From Vishniacozyma victoriae (lineage: Eukaryota; Basidiomycota; Tremellomycetes; Tremellales; Bulleribasidiaceae): DNA of 64,000 nt. The stretch lies in the NCBI GenBank assembly GCA_017654735.1, contig JADPYG010000088.1:3720001-3784000 (forward strand). Direction: 5' to 3'. A model generated the notes under the pieces. It worked only from the letters and a program-made list of their open reading frames with translations. It did not search any database and was not told the origin of the DNA. How positions within the stretch are numbered: the stretch's first letter is position 1; every line of letters starts with the position of its first letter. Made by a program: the position numbers and the translations under genes. Below are positions 12,001-23,286 of this stretch, one piece after another.

Positions 12001-12872
12001 CCCACTGCTGCCCTGATCTTTTCTCCTTGGAATCTGAGCCCTTCTCCAAACGTATCTCCAGGAAACAAAGTTGGATGACTAGCGGCTTCGTCTTCGGCAT
12101 CGATACTCGTCCATGTCCTCCCTGCGTCATCGTCGTCTCCGAGGAGAATACCGCCGGTGGGTGCTGACCAGGATTCGTCTCCGGAATCATGGTCAAAGTC
12201 TGGCGTCCAGGGGTCTTCGTCACCGCCTGTTGAATTGAATCCCATTTGGATCAGTCGGTGCCCATTTCCTTGGCTTGAACCATCTCTGGGAGTGACAGTT
12301 CGTGATGTCCTATTTGGCGTCGCCTGTCCGCTGGTATTCTGACTGGAAGTACCTCGTCCGTTCCCGATTCGAGGCGTACCAGAGCGGGATCCAGAGTGGT
12401 TGGCATTGGATAGGATAGCTGCCGAATTTCGTCGGGAAGGAACAGGTAGCTCGGGATGTAATCCTCGGGGCGAACGTCCTGGAGTTCCGTGGTAGATTCC
12501 GACAGAACCAAAGGCTTGATCGAGCGAAGTTCGAGGTGCAGGTACAAGTCGTCGATCAGGAGTTCCATTCTCAGCGACAGAGGGTAATGGCGAGACCGAA
12601 GAGCCGGGGCTGAATCCGCCAACTACTAGTGTCTGTCTTCTTGGGGATCCAATTCCAGGTGAACCATCTCTGTCAGAGCTCCCGCTTGACATGCGTTGGG
12701 GAACGATTCTATTGAGTCTGGGTGAACCCTGGCCGACGGCAGGTAGATGGGATGGACCGAGGGCATGGTGCCGAGGTGAAGGGGTTGGTGAAGTTGTATT
12801 GATAAATGGTTGGCCTAGTGGGGTTGAAATGCCGTTTCGAGCGCCGGGGTTGTTGGGCGTTGTGCGGCTCAT
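9035..12872 (-). CDS. Ran1/Ksp1-like serine/threonine protein kinase
   Basis: Four exons give about 1,237 residues. A Ser/Pro-rich N-terminal region of roughly 345 residues (many TPR, SPR sites) precedes the kinase: glycine loop SAGQGTFAQVY, ATP-binding lysine in ALKVIARPRL, hinge MLLEWCPGEDL, catalytic loop SHRDIKPEN, DFGLATTDYE, then CGSKPYMSYE where most kinases have a PE motif, and DVWSLGVVLLNM. About 120 low-complexity residues are inserted between helices D and E. A C-terminal region of about 500 residues is disordered and Ala/Glu/Ser rich, with a basic KKKKRGARRKGK cluster. The layout (HRDIKPEN loop, CGSKPYMSYE, large flanks) fits the fungal Ran1/Sks1/Ksp1 group, which acts in nutrient, meiotic and filamentation control. 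Introns are 35, 44 and 45 nt. Confidence 0.82.
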
Positions 12873-14306
12873 CTCGTGAGTTTGAACAAGTGACGCGTAG
12901 GCGGAAAGACGATAGACGTATTACAAAATACGGGACGGATGTCGAAGGGAAGAGTGTCGAGCTATCACAAATAGATGGCCGAGGGAGTTGGAAGGCGCAG
13001 GAGGGATTGAGTGTGTTGGAGGTGGTGTATGGAGGGGACAGACTTTACGCTCTGAGGATCAGCTCGTTCAGATCAAGCAACGACCTTCCCTACAGGCTAC
13101 TACAGATGACTTTGAAAGAACAACTCACGAATTGCAAGCGTCTCGTACTCGTCTATAATCCCCAGGTTGAACCAACTCTACAGAACTCCAATTTCCAGTG
13201 TGGTGATCAAATCCACACCGACTCCACTATAACCTAGATTCTTTCCACAATGACAATGGGTCTACCTCGTAATGCGATACGTGGAAGCAAGACCGGGTAC
13301 TTGGGAGATGCCCCCTTGAGGATCCTTTTATGTACTGCGACGCTAGCCGGATACTCGAGCTATTTCGATATATAGGGCTATCGATTAATGAGGTCGACCT
13401 TTGTGACAGAATACTGGTGGGTAGTGTGCTAATATGAGGTAGCATGGGTACGTGCTTGATAGTGGTGGTGGTAGTGAATTAAAACATGATGATGCGGGCG
13501 TGGCGGAGTAATGGGGTATGTGTCGGCCGGTGTCGGAGCAATATGGGGCAATGCAAGATATGTATGTATGGTGAATGAACGATACGCCCAAGATTCTAAT
13601 GTAGATAATCGATATAGTGATATGAGATATGAGAGAAGAAGAAGGGGATAGAAGGATGCAGGTATCGGATTAAGTAGAGTAGAGTGAGTATCCGGGACCG
13701 AGTCGACAAATGCCAAATACCAAATAGCAACACAACAGTCGTAGTTCATGCGGTGCTCCAGCTACTAAGTGCAGATGGCTAACTACGCAGGCCTAGCAGC
13801 ATCTAGAGAGATGGTCTCCATATCATTGTTATCATGCATCCGTACTGACTACTGTCTACCCTGGCGGGACTGACACACATACATTCTAACAATTGATGCC
13901 CGCCTACCCCGAAACATTACACCCGCGATAACTCGTATATTTGCCTCCTATCTCATGGCATGTGATTCGTGGACCGCGTTCCTCTAGAATGCACTAGCAT
14001 GCCATGTCACTGCTGACCCGACTTGCTACCGAGCTAGTGAAAGCCATTGCACGCCCCCCATAGATCTGTCTGTACTTTGCTTAGCTCAATTCCAAGCGGG
14101 TTGACCACATGATACCATCGGCCGAGTTATGCCCGAAGTCTTGGATTTCCCTGATGGGGTTATTACCTGAGATTCACTCTGAACCTAATCTGACTGATAA
14201 GAGCTGACCAACCCAAGCCGAGACATTCTGCAGCATCGTGTGGTCATCAATGTACAGCGTGCATAATCATGGACAGCGTGGTACATCTATTACGTATGGA
14301 TTTTGA
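12873..14306. other. Long spacer: kinase promoter and leader
   Basis: Between the kinase start and the end of the AVT transporter no coding exon was recognised on either strand. The part next to the kinase (12873 to about 13200) reads as its 5' leader on the minus strand and contains a probable leader intron. The rest, 13260-14306, shows no convincing codon pattern, tRNA or repeat; it should hold the kinase promoter and the 3' end of the AVT transcript. Confidence 0.55.
13052..13128 (-). other. Probable 5'UTR intron of the kinase gene
   Basis: On the minus strand a GTGAGTTG donor is followed 77 nt later by GCTGATCCTCAG, a branch-site-like GCTGAT close to an acceptor. It lies about 180 nt upstream of the kinase ATG, with no open frame around it, so it would sit in the leader. 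Confidence 0.5.
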
Positions 14307-16201
14307 CTATAAAGCAACCAAGCGGAGGATATTGAATGTAAGACTGCGATGTTAGCCGATATGATGACTGCGCAACTCACCAGAAACTCATGACGCATAG
14401 ACCATATATGGCCAACGCAAGAGCACACCATTTCAATGCTCCGGGCTCTTTCCTAAAGAGTTTGAAATAGAAGAATCCGGGGAGGATGAAAGAGATGATG
14501 GTCGAACCCGTGGATCCCACGAATCCCAGGACTGCAATCAGCGCGTTATCAACGACCGTCTTGTTGCACTCACCAATCTCGAGCTCGTCCACCAACAAGG
14601 CGATGATGAAGCCAAACAAGAGGATACCGATGGTGATGAGGTAGAACTTCCAAAGGGGCATGTCGGCCACTCTCCGACGTAATCGCTTACCAATAACATC
14701 GGGTTGGGGGATAAGTGGATCATCTTCAGAGTCATAGTCGTCCTCTTCTGGTTCCTCGTCATCGTTCTCGCCAGTGGAGACGGGTTGATACTGCGTTTCG
14801 GGTTCGGGTTTAGGTTTGATAAGACCGGAGGTCATGTGGTAGACGCATGCACGACATGGAAGGCATTGTAGCGGGTACGAGAGACCGTTGAGGACTACGA
14901 TGCCCAATCTTCCGATGGCGATAAAGACGGATGTTGGTGGGTACATGGCAATGATGTTGGATTCTACCTTGGAACCGAATGTTAGGTAGCCAATCTATCA
15001 TTAGATTAGAACATCACCAAGCCATTTGCATACTCACAATACCGAGCTGCATCGTTAGCTAATGCCATGCGAGGCTAGAAATGACTCACTACTTCGTAAG
15101 ATATGGCAGCCACACCGATAGAGGTACCAATGACAATGTTCATTCTGCCCTGAGTCTTGTTCTTGAGCTCGTTGTAAATGGGGAATAGCTAGAAGTCAGC
15201 ATTGTCGAGCCTACACGATAGTCAACGCACATTCTGGGCGCATCTACACTGTCAGTCGCATCCTGACGACCCCATGAATGACTCACGTGTATGCAAAGAC
15301 TTGGACGGGGAAGCTAGACATGGTGTTCTTACCAAATCTGCCAAGGACAACTTCGCCCCTATTCTCGCTGGGTCCCTTGACGATAAACCAGCCAACCACC
15401 ACCAGAACAAGGCTGACCGTCAGCAAAGCCAGATATACATGGCCAAATGACCCACTACACGACTGTGCCAAGCGCAATCTGACTAGTGAACCGCAGAGCG
15501 TCGAGGGTCTTGAGAAACGATAAAGGGACAATGAAGATCATCACGATGACCAGCCAAAAGTCTTGAGACAGAAGTATCGAGTCTGAAGGTAGAGGGCTGT
15601 GAACGATGGAGGCGAATGTCACGCATACTTGCGGAAGAAGGGTCTACCATTAGCAAGTGCTCTTGACCGAGGTGACTCACCTTGCAGATGATCAGGTAGG
15701 ATACTGAAACACCAAAGCACTTGATAGCTATCGCAAACTGCCGTTCAGCTCGATCTTGGCCTTCCAATGGTGTTAGCTTACATCAAAGACTCTAGTAGCC
15801 CATCCTTTGCCAAAAGTCATCTTTGCAACCTCATTGAAGCTCGCCTTTGTAGTCTCCTGCCCAGGCTTTTTGCCCACCATAGTGGCACACCGACTCAACA
15901 AGTACAATCCAAATATCGAAGTCGATGCCGAGAAAGCACAGGAAAGTATGCCCGGTATCAGACCCATGGAAGCGAATGCTGATGGGAACGCTAGAGCTCC
16001 GGCTCCGATTATGGTGTTTGCCAGATTGGAGACGGATGATACGATTGTTGCTTGTCCTTCAGGGGCTTCTGCGGGCGATGGAGACTTTGACCGACGCGGG
16101 GTACTGCGCGATACCTGTCTGGAGCGGGGTGTACGGGTTGACGAGGGTGTTGCGCCATATGCTGGCGGCTGAGCCTGGGGCTGAGGTGTTGATGGCGTCA
16201 T
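14307..16201 (-). CDS. AVT-type vacuolar amino acid transporter (AAAP/SLC38-like)
   Basis: Multi-exon gene for a polytopic transporter of the amino acid/auxin permease family, about 500 residues. A Ser/Pro/Arg-rich cytosolic tail (TPRRSKSPSPAEAPEG) leads to the hallmark first membrane helix NLANTIIGAGALAFP. More helices follow (GLIPGILSCAFSASTSIFGL, FAIAIKCFGVSVSYLIICK, DFWLVIVMIFIVPLSFLKTL, FPVQVFAYTCAQNLFPIYNE). A late hydrophilic acidic loop (EEPEEDDYDSEDDPL) precedes the last pair of helices, including GFVGSTGSTIISFILPG. The NTIIGAGxLAxP signature and the QNxFPIYNE motif place it with yeast Avt5/Avt6 and SNAT proteins, which export neutral or acidic amino acids from vacuoles. The last exon is very short (ends NILRLVAL). 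The start at 16201 was chosen because upstream in-frame residues lack family character. Confidence 0.83.
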
Positions 16202-16582
16202 GTTGTTGTGTCCCTTCTGCGTGATATGGTTTGACAAGGGATGCTGAAAATTCACAGCGAGATGAGACCTAAGATTTGGTGAACTCTGGACTGTTACTTG
16301 GAGTCGGACGATGCTATCAGAGTGTAGATAGCCTCTCGAATGGTGAAACGGGTGATCAAGAGATAGCATTAACTGAGTGGAGGTGATATCTCGGATAAAA
16401 TAGAAGAATTAATGATAATTAATGATTGACGCGACTGATTTCATTTCTGGGTAAACAACCGTTGAATCAACTTACTGACATCTCAGACATCAATCAACTC
16501 ACACTGTCATCGACATCGACATCGACAACAAGCATTTAACACGACAACAGAACTGACGACAACAACACCGACGAAAGAAAGA
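16202..16582. other. Divergent promoter between AVT transporter and Ki-67-like gene
   Basis: AT-rich spacer with a repeated ATTAATGAT word near 16410-16425 and a short (CATCGA) repeat near 16508-16526, just upstream of the plus-strand start. Nothing coding is seen. Confidence 0.45.
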
Positions 16583-19500
16583 ATGGACGAGGTGGATCAA
16601 ACGCCAATGGCGCAGCCAAAATCACAGGGTGTTTTGGGCACTGTGTGGCTAGTTGCCAAGAAGACTGGAAAGGATTTGCAGCGCTTCCCTATAGATGCGG
16701 ATAGGGTTACTATTGGGCGGTACGTCTCATCAACATCCAAGAACATTATACTGACGAGATAGTGACTTGGACATGGATGTGAGCTGACTGATTTGCTTGT
16801 ACAAAGGATTCTAACATCCAGATCCGACTCTACTTTTCTGATGTCTCGAAACTACACTGCGAGATCAAGTTCGATCTGATCACCGGCGATGTAAGTTCTG
16901 CTACCAAGAAGACGGGCACGCTGATTTCCAGGCATCATTACATGTCCACGGAACGCATGGAGTCAAGCACGCTCCCCAGGGTGGCGAGCTCAGTGCCTAC
17001 AAACCCCCGTCAATAATCCCCTTATCCAGCAATGACACTTTCATTATCCGAAAGAAGCTCTTCCGATTCGAGTATGGTCACGAAGATGCACTCATCGATA
17101 CCCCACCCATGCAGTCCGTACCTCTACCCTCCGATTCACCAATCAAGGCGTCACCAGCGCCAGAACGAAGGAAAAGGGTCTCATACAGAATGTCTCTGGT
17201 CCCTTCCGGCAAAAACTTTGAACCTTTTGCATCACCTAACAAATCTCGACGGCATAGTATCATCGGACTGGGTGAGGGGCCACAAGTGATCAGGACCCCA
17301 AAGAAGTCTGGGTTGGCTCAGCAGATTGAAGAAGAGGAAGATTTGCAGGAAGAGGACGAGGATGTCGTTATCGAGGCTGTCGATGGAGAAGAGGGAGATG
17401 TGCTATACGTCGAGACCCGAGAGGAGGAAGAGGTCGAGGTAGGTCATCGCTCACATCCGATCTTCAGAGCTGATAATTTAGACGGTGCACAACAATCCCT
17501 TCATGACCCCTCAACGAAAGGGAAAGGCGCCAATGCGACCCACCAGTGCCGTACCTAGCACTCGCCAGCTAAACACCACCCCATCTCAGAAACGTCCCCG
17601 GGAGTTAGACGGCACTGCTTCACCGCATACACCTCGATCGGTCCCACTTCCACCCACTGCCGATACCCCATACGGATCCGTCGAGAGCACTCCTGCAAAG
17701 ACCCCACGATCCGTTCCGCTTCCCCCGGCCGACAACACCCCATACCAAGTCACCGCACAGGTCGCCATGTCCACACCAAAAGGACCATTCTCACTGCATA
17801 AAGCTCTACTCCTCCGATCAGCTAGGAAAGCATGGCAATCAAGCCAAGCTCAGAACGTGGAAGGTGCTATCGTCAATGGGGATATAACTACGAAGAGAAA
17901 GTCTCTTAGTCCCAAGGGTCAAGCGAGGAAGAGTCTCACTCCAGCACCAGTGGAGGAAGACAGTGAGGAGGAAGAAGAGGACGAAGACGAGGATCAAGAA
18001 GAAGGACAGCTGCACTGGGTATACGAAGACGGACGAGCTTCAGTCTCGGTGGATGAGTCGGATGAGTCTATTGAGTCGCTCGAGGCTGATCAGTCACTTG
18101 ATATCGTAAGTGCTCGCCTGCTTTTGCACGATTATGGCTGACTATTTCAGCCCGGTCAAGGTATCATCTCATTCGGCGACATGTCTGCTGCCGAGGCGGA
18201 AGAGCAGGCCCTCAACGAGAGTGTAGATGACGAAGAAGAGTTTGAGGAGGAGGATGCTGAAGAATATGCCGAGGAAGAAGGGGGCTTCGAGGCCGAAGAG
18301 GAGGACGAAGCCGAAGACGAAGAGATCGATTCACTCGAATCCATGGAGGAGTATCAGCCCGCTGTCCATGTCGTAACCGCCCCTAATACTCCTGTAAGAT
18401 CCTCTCACCCAAACGCCGAGCTGTACTTATATCTAGCGACGACCTCTTGAGCGATTCTACACTCCCCAGCCACAACGCACAATGGCTGCTGGACCACGAC
18501 GGTCCCTCGCCAGCATCGGGGGACCTCCCACACGTTTGGCTCGATTGCCCGAGACTCCTGCTGGTCCTAGTTCAAGAATGCCAGCTACTCCTGGCTCACT
18601 TGGTCCACCTAGTCGAAAGTTTGTCCCACCTGTGGATGATGAGGAGGTCGAAGATGAGGAGGTTGACCAGGCGCCCTGTACTCCAGTTAAGCGAGAGGTC
18701 AATCCTGCTCTCTTAGCCGAGGTAAGCTTTTATTGGCTGGTCGTCGTGTCGCAGCTGACGTGCAGGCAAAGCGACGAAGGGAGACTTTGGGTACACCCCG
18801 AGCTCTACCAACCCTTCCGCCCAGCTTCAAGACCCCTGTCCGAGAGGCATCTTTGCGAAACGCCAGGACCCCTTCGCATCCCGCTCTAGCTCCTACTACC
18901 CCCGAAGTCGACTCCGATAACGATACCAAGGCTCCTGTTCCAATGACACCCCTCCAAAAAGTGCAGAAGGAGTTGAACCAGTTGAGAAGGCAGAGTGTCC
19001 AGCGAGAATCCCGAAGTGACCCTAATAGACGAGCTACCGTTTCTTTTGCTCTTCCTTCTACCCCTGCTCGACCTCAGCCTAAAGCTTCCGCTTCGTACTC
19101 TGTTGTTGGAAACCGACAATTGCCTTCGTCTTTCGGTATGACTATGGAGGAGGATGAGGAGGTCTCTGAATCTGGTTCTCCTATCATGTTAGGACGAGAT
19201 GGTGAGGAGGTTACTTCGCTCATGGCCGATCACGTCGAAGAGGATGATGGATCCGAGGAAGAGGACGTCGACGACGAGAGCTCCACGAACGAAGAGGAGC
19301 AGGCGGCCCAGGAAGAGCGACTACAAATCAATGCCCCCGCTACTCCCTCTTTCGCTGGGTTGAAGCAGATGTTCTCTGCACCTGTCGTCCCAAAGACACC
19401 ATCCTTCACCGGCATCCGATCCATGTTTGCCGAAGCATCCACTTCAGCCCCCACGCCCCGCTTCAACGGAATGAAGGAAATGTTCCAACAACCCGAACAA

Positions 19501-20487
19501 CCTTTCACCCCGCAGATGAACGGCATGAAAACCATGTTCGCCCTACCTCATCAGCAAACAACTCCAGCCATGGAAGGTTTCAAGGAAATGTACGAGCTTG
19601 AAGAGGTCGAACAGGAAGCTGTACTAGAGGTTGAGACCGAAAGTGAGGAGGAGGAGGTGGTCGAAGGAGATTCGGAGATCGTTGCCATTCCTACACCACC
19701 CAAGTCTAGGGCTACAGGGATCAAGAAACCTTCGACTACTACCGCTTCAAAGGGGAAAGCATCCGCTGCCGCTAGAACCGCTCCCTCCAAAGTACCAGTC
19801 GCCACCTACAAGCCTCGAACCAAAGCTTCCGCACCGATCCCCGCTCCAGTCGTCGTTGCCGAAAAGCAGCCTGTCACAGCTACAAAGAAGATGACCGCTC
19901 CTCGTGCTCGCGCTCCGGCTGCGACTAAAGCAGAGGTCGTACCCAAGAACGCAGCTACCAAAGCTGAAGTCGCGCCAAAGTCAGCAGCAAGGAAGATAGC
20001 CAGACCGCCTGTTACTCGACCTCGACCAGGGGGTCTCGATGATGTTTCCCTTTCCGAGATCGAAGAACCCCTCGAGTACAGAGAACCAGTCAAGACGAGG
20101 GCTGAAATCCCTAAACCTACTACCTCCCGAGCGACGGCTACTCGAGCCAAGAAATCTGATACTGTCAAAGCTCCCGCCAAGTCCGCTTCTGCGACTTCCA
20201 AGTCTTCTTCCACCACCTCACGAGCCAAGAAAGCGGTACTAGGCGAAAACGATGATCAGCCCGAAGTCCCAGCTCCTGCACCGGCAAAAGCTACTCGCGC
20301 CAAGAAAGCTGTCGTCGAAAAAGAGACGGTCACTAAAAGGAAAACAAAGACTGTTACCGAGAAGGAGAATGAGCCAGAGACAAAGGATGAGGTAGTGAAG
20401 AAAGCGCCTGCCAAGAGGGCTGTTAAGAAGGTTGTTGAGGCTCCTGTGGAGGCTGTTTCCACTAGGACTACTAGGAGTAGGAAATAG
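16583..20487 (+). CDS. FHA-domain protein resembling Ki-67
   Basis: Eight exons give about 1,200 residues. An FHA domain fills roughly residues 13-125: GRDLDMDIRL, VSKLHCEIKFD, GTHGVK and NDTFIIRKKLFRFEY, close in order and wording to the Ki-67 FHA domain. Next comes RRKRVSYRMSLVP, which resembles a PP1-binding RVxF motif (Tyr replaces Phe), then acidic tracts and TP/SP-rich repeats (TPRSVPLPP twice). Five repeats of TPxFxGxKxMF type lie at 19342-19600 (TPSFAGLKQMF, TPSFTGIRSMF, TPRFNGMKEMF, TPQMNGMKTMF, TPAMEGFKEMY), recalling the LAGFKELFQTP core of Ki-67 repeats. The C-terminal 300 residues are Ala/Lys/Pro-rich and strongly basic, ending TRTTRSRK, like a chromatin-binding tail. Intron 2 (43 nt) has a TTCTAAC branch site. 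A role as perichromosomal surfactant or nucleolar scaffold is inferred only. Confidence 0.8.
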
Positions 20488-20703
20488 GGCTTTAGTAGTA
20501 GTTGATACTTTGTAATGGCGATGATGAATAATGAATGACTCGATCAAATGAGCGTACATGATGTATACACGATGTGAACGTCCCTATGTTGACCGACTTC
20601 AGGACAGACCGAGCCGCGACATCTGACTCGTACAAATCATCACACATCTCGTATTCTTCACCAACACCCTCTCGTAACCTGTACACATTCAAAGATAAGC
20701 GCG

Positions 20704-21693
20704 ATGCCCAGACGAAACAAGAACCTCACAGCGGCCAGCTCGAACGGCGGTGACACTCCGGGTGCCAGCAAGGTCAACGACAACATGGTGAGAATTGCCA
20801 AGATCCGCCAGGTCGCGCGTTGACGTCCTAGACTCTCCGTGACTCCGTGACCGTCCTACAAGACCAGGTTACGAGCTTGCTCAAGGACATGAAGGCCCAG
20901 AGAGATAACAACGAAGCTCTGACATCGCATGTCGGTGCAGCGGAAATCGAAGTTGTAACACTGAAGGGACAAATCGTCAGCCTCAAACGTCAGGTCGGAT
21001 CACTCAATGAGAAAGTCGCAGACGCCCAAGCGGTCAGTCAAGAGGCTCTGGAGAGGGCTGCGACATTGCAGGTGAGTTTCAACCCCTTGATGCCCTCCAG
21101 ACTCGACTGAACGCAGCAGCTCGACCGAACTCGACATCTGACCGAACAAAGACCAAAAGCGATGATAGGAACCCTGGGTTATATCGCTCGAGCCTATTGT
21201 GGCCTGTCAAAGCACTGCCCAGTCGAAAAAGTCAGTTCCGTCTGGTGATCAAGCGACAAATCAATGCTGATATTGTCCCCAGTATGCTCCGCATTTACTC
21301 GAGTCCCTCAAGCAGACCGGCAGCAAATTGAGCAAAGACTGCCTCGCCCGCCCAATGGTGAACAAAGTGGTGAACAAATCGGCCATTTCGAAAATCAACT
21401 CCGCTGCGCAGATATCGTTGCATGACCAAGACGCGCACTTGGAAGGCGACGTGACAATGTTGGCGTCCGTACTTTTCGGGTTGGAGGAGTTGCACGTCAA
21501 TTCTGTTGTCCTGGCGGGATCATGGCAAGGGGAGGAACCAGCAGAGCACGGCGCTATCAGGGTGATTCTGGCACATCTGGGACCGGTTGAGGCATCGCGG
21601 ATTTACAAAGACATCATGTCGAATCCAGTGACTTATGCCCCCATCCCTGATGACCAGCGGGCGCGCCTGGCAGAATTCTTCGAAATCTCATAG
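20704..21693 (+). CDS. Coiled-coil protein of unknown function
   Basis: Four exons give about 282 residues; introns of 44, 45 and 52 nt have clean borders. The N-terminus is basic (MPRRNKNLTAASS). A heptad-like region follows (LRDSVTVLQDQVTSLLKDMK, TLKGQIVSLKRQVGSLNEKV), typical of a parallel coiled coil. The last 150 residues form a globular, mixed-charge region (YAPHLLESLKQTGSKLSK, FGLEELHVNSVVLAGSW, IYKDIMSNPVTYAPIPDDQR) that I do not recognise. The 3' half has high GC and regular codon use like its neighbours. It lies 216 bp after the Ki-67-like gene on the same strand. It is probably a lineage-restricted gene; nuclear or cytoskeletal roles are possible, but nothing in the sequence decides. 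Confidence 0.7.
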
Positions 21694-21844
21694 ACCTTGT
21701 TGTTTGTAGCTTGTTCAGCGTACCTTTACCCGCGTCTCATCTAAGTCACGCAACATGTTTCCGCCACAGTTGTTCCAATGCATCCTTTCAGTGCTCGATG
21801 GTCTTGGCAATCGGTACCTGAGGATAAAATGTCAATGCACACAA

Positions 21845-21887
21845 ATGCATGCATGCACCATATGCATGCACCAGATGTATGCATGCC
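21845..21887. repeat. ATGCATGC-rich cluster
   Basis: Three overlapping or adjacent copies of the palindromic word ATGCATGC occur within 43 bp in the spacer between the coiled-coil gene and the end of the spartin-like gene. It could be a simple repeat or a protein-binding site in the 3' region. Confidence 0.5.
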
Positions 21888-21963
21888 GCGACACATCATA
21901 TATATGTCACGACGGACGGTCCATGCATACAATCGCCTGGAGACCTTCCGCAGTCTACTCCGA

Positions 21964-23107
21964 TCATACCCCTCCTGGCTTACTGTATATCCCGGAGCCA
22001 ACATTCATACCCTGAACAATACCACTAGTGACCTCCCCGGCAGATACAGCCGTGGATCCAACGTTGGCACCAGTCTGTCCGAGATCTATGCTGTCAGCTA
22101 CATAAAAGCCACATGGCATAATCACTAACCCTGGGCAACTCCATCAGCCTCCTTGCCAAAGTTGTGTTCTACCGCCCGATGAGCATTCTGACTGACAGCT
22201 CCGGCGATGGTAGTAGCAGCACCAACTAATCCCTTTGCGGCGAAAGTAGCTTGTGTCCAACCGGTTTCTGCTAGTTTTCGAAGCTCGCCCTTATCCTGCT
22301 CCGCGACTGGATCACCTAGTCGCTGAATAGACTCGGGTAGATAGTGGGCATTTTGCTGAGCTTTGTCGTGGACGAACTGGCCTACTTTCTTGGCTCCGGA
22401 CTCGGCGCTCTCAGCGATAGAAGCTGTTGTCGAGTTGGCTTGCCTGGCGTTTGCTGCTAGTTGCTCGGATGGAGGAGCGGGATGGGTGGGGTTTGTGGTA
22501 GAGATATGTCTGGTGATCAGCATGGTTTCCTAGGCTTAAAATGATGACTCACTGGTCTGTACGCGCTCCAAGCCTTTGAGCAACAGCATCCCCGGCCCAG
22601 GTTAGGTTGGAAGCTAAAGCCTCTCCCCAACCCTTCTTGGGGCCTGTGGTGGTAGTCTCCCATTCGTCATCGACGAATAGCGCTCTCTCGTCCCATACTC
22701 CATTGGCTTTCAAAGCATCTTCAAACTTCTTGACAAGTAGCTCAGTCTGCTCCCACTCGATTTGGTTTGCACTACCATCAGCTCCACTCCTGACTCAAAG
22801 GGGTTACTAACCTGGGACTGAGGACAATCTTGACTCGTCCGATAGCTGCTCCTCCATCTGCCGGGAGAGGACTGAAGGCATATCGAGGGTGTTCCTCTTT
22901 CGCTTCAATCTTCTGAATAGGAGTATTGGGGAGTACCGGGAACGAAGATGCTCCAACACTTAAAGCGAGAGTCTGGGAGGGGTGAGATGGTGGGTTGGCT
23001 GGGATGACGGATAGGTACAGCGTTCCGGTTGAGAGGACAACTGGTTCGGCTCCTGGCACTGGGAGATGGTATGCCTTTACGTTTTGGATTTCTGCTAGGG
23101 TAGTCAT
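21964..23107 (-). CDS. Spartin / senescence-domain protein
   Basis: Four exons give about 338 residues. The N-terminal half is a beta-rich region (GTLYLSVIPAN, SFPVLPNTPIQKIEA, YAFSPLPADGGAAIGRVKIV). It is followed by IEWEQTELLVKKFEDAL, the start of the senescence/dehydration-associated region shared with spartin. The C-terminal half is Ala/Gly-rich and amphipathic (GWGEALASNLTWAGDAVAQR, QATFAAKGLVGAATTIAGAV, ANVGSTAVSAGEVTSGIVQG), ending GSGIYSKPGGV. In animals spartin sits on lipid droplets and endosomes and acts in lipophagy; fungal members are little studied. The start at 23107 (MTTLAEIQ) is favoured over an upstream in-frame ATG that gives an Arg-rich leader. The promoter is shared, divergently, with the next gene 179 bp away. 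Confidence 0.75.
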
Positions 23108-23286
23108 AATGTCTATAGGTGTATCAACGTAGAGTGGTGTGAACCTTCTCCTGCGATCGACAACCAACGATCACTGCGTCATATCGGATATATCCGATCC
23201 TGTTAAATTGTTCAACAGTAATGAGTCATGCTTCATAACCGTCCTCATACTTGGTCAGCCTGAGAACCATATATATACACTACTTT

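Noticed and set aside
12806..13237. 143-codon plus-strand frame
   Set aside because: Opposite the kinase start and leader; the leader intron on the minus strand explains the region better.
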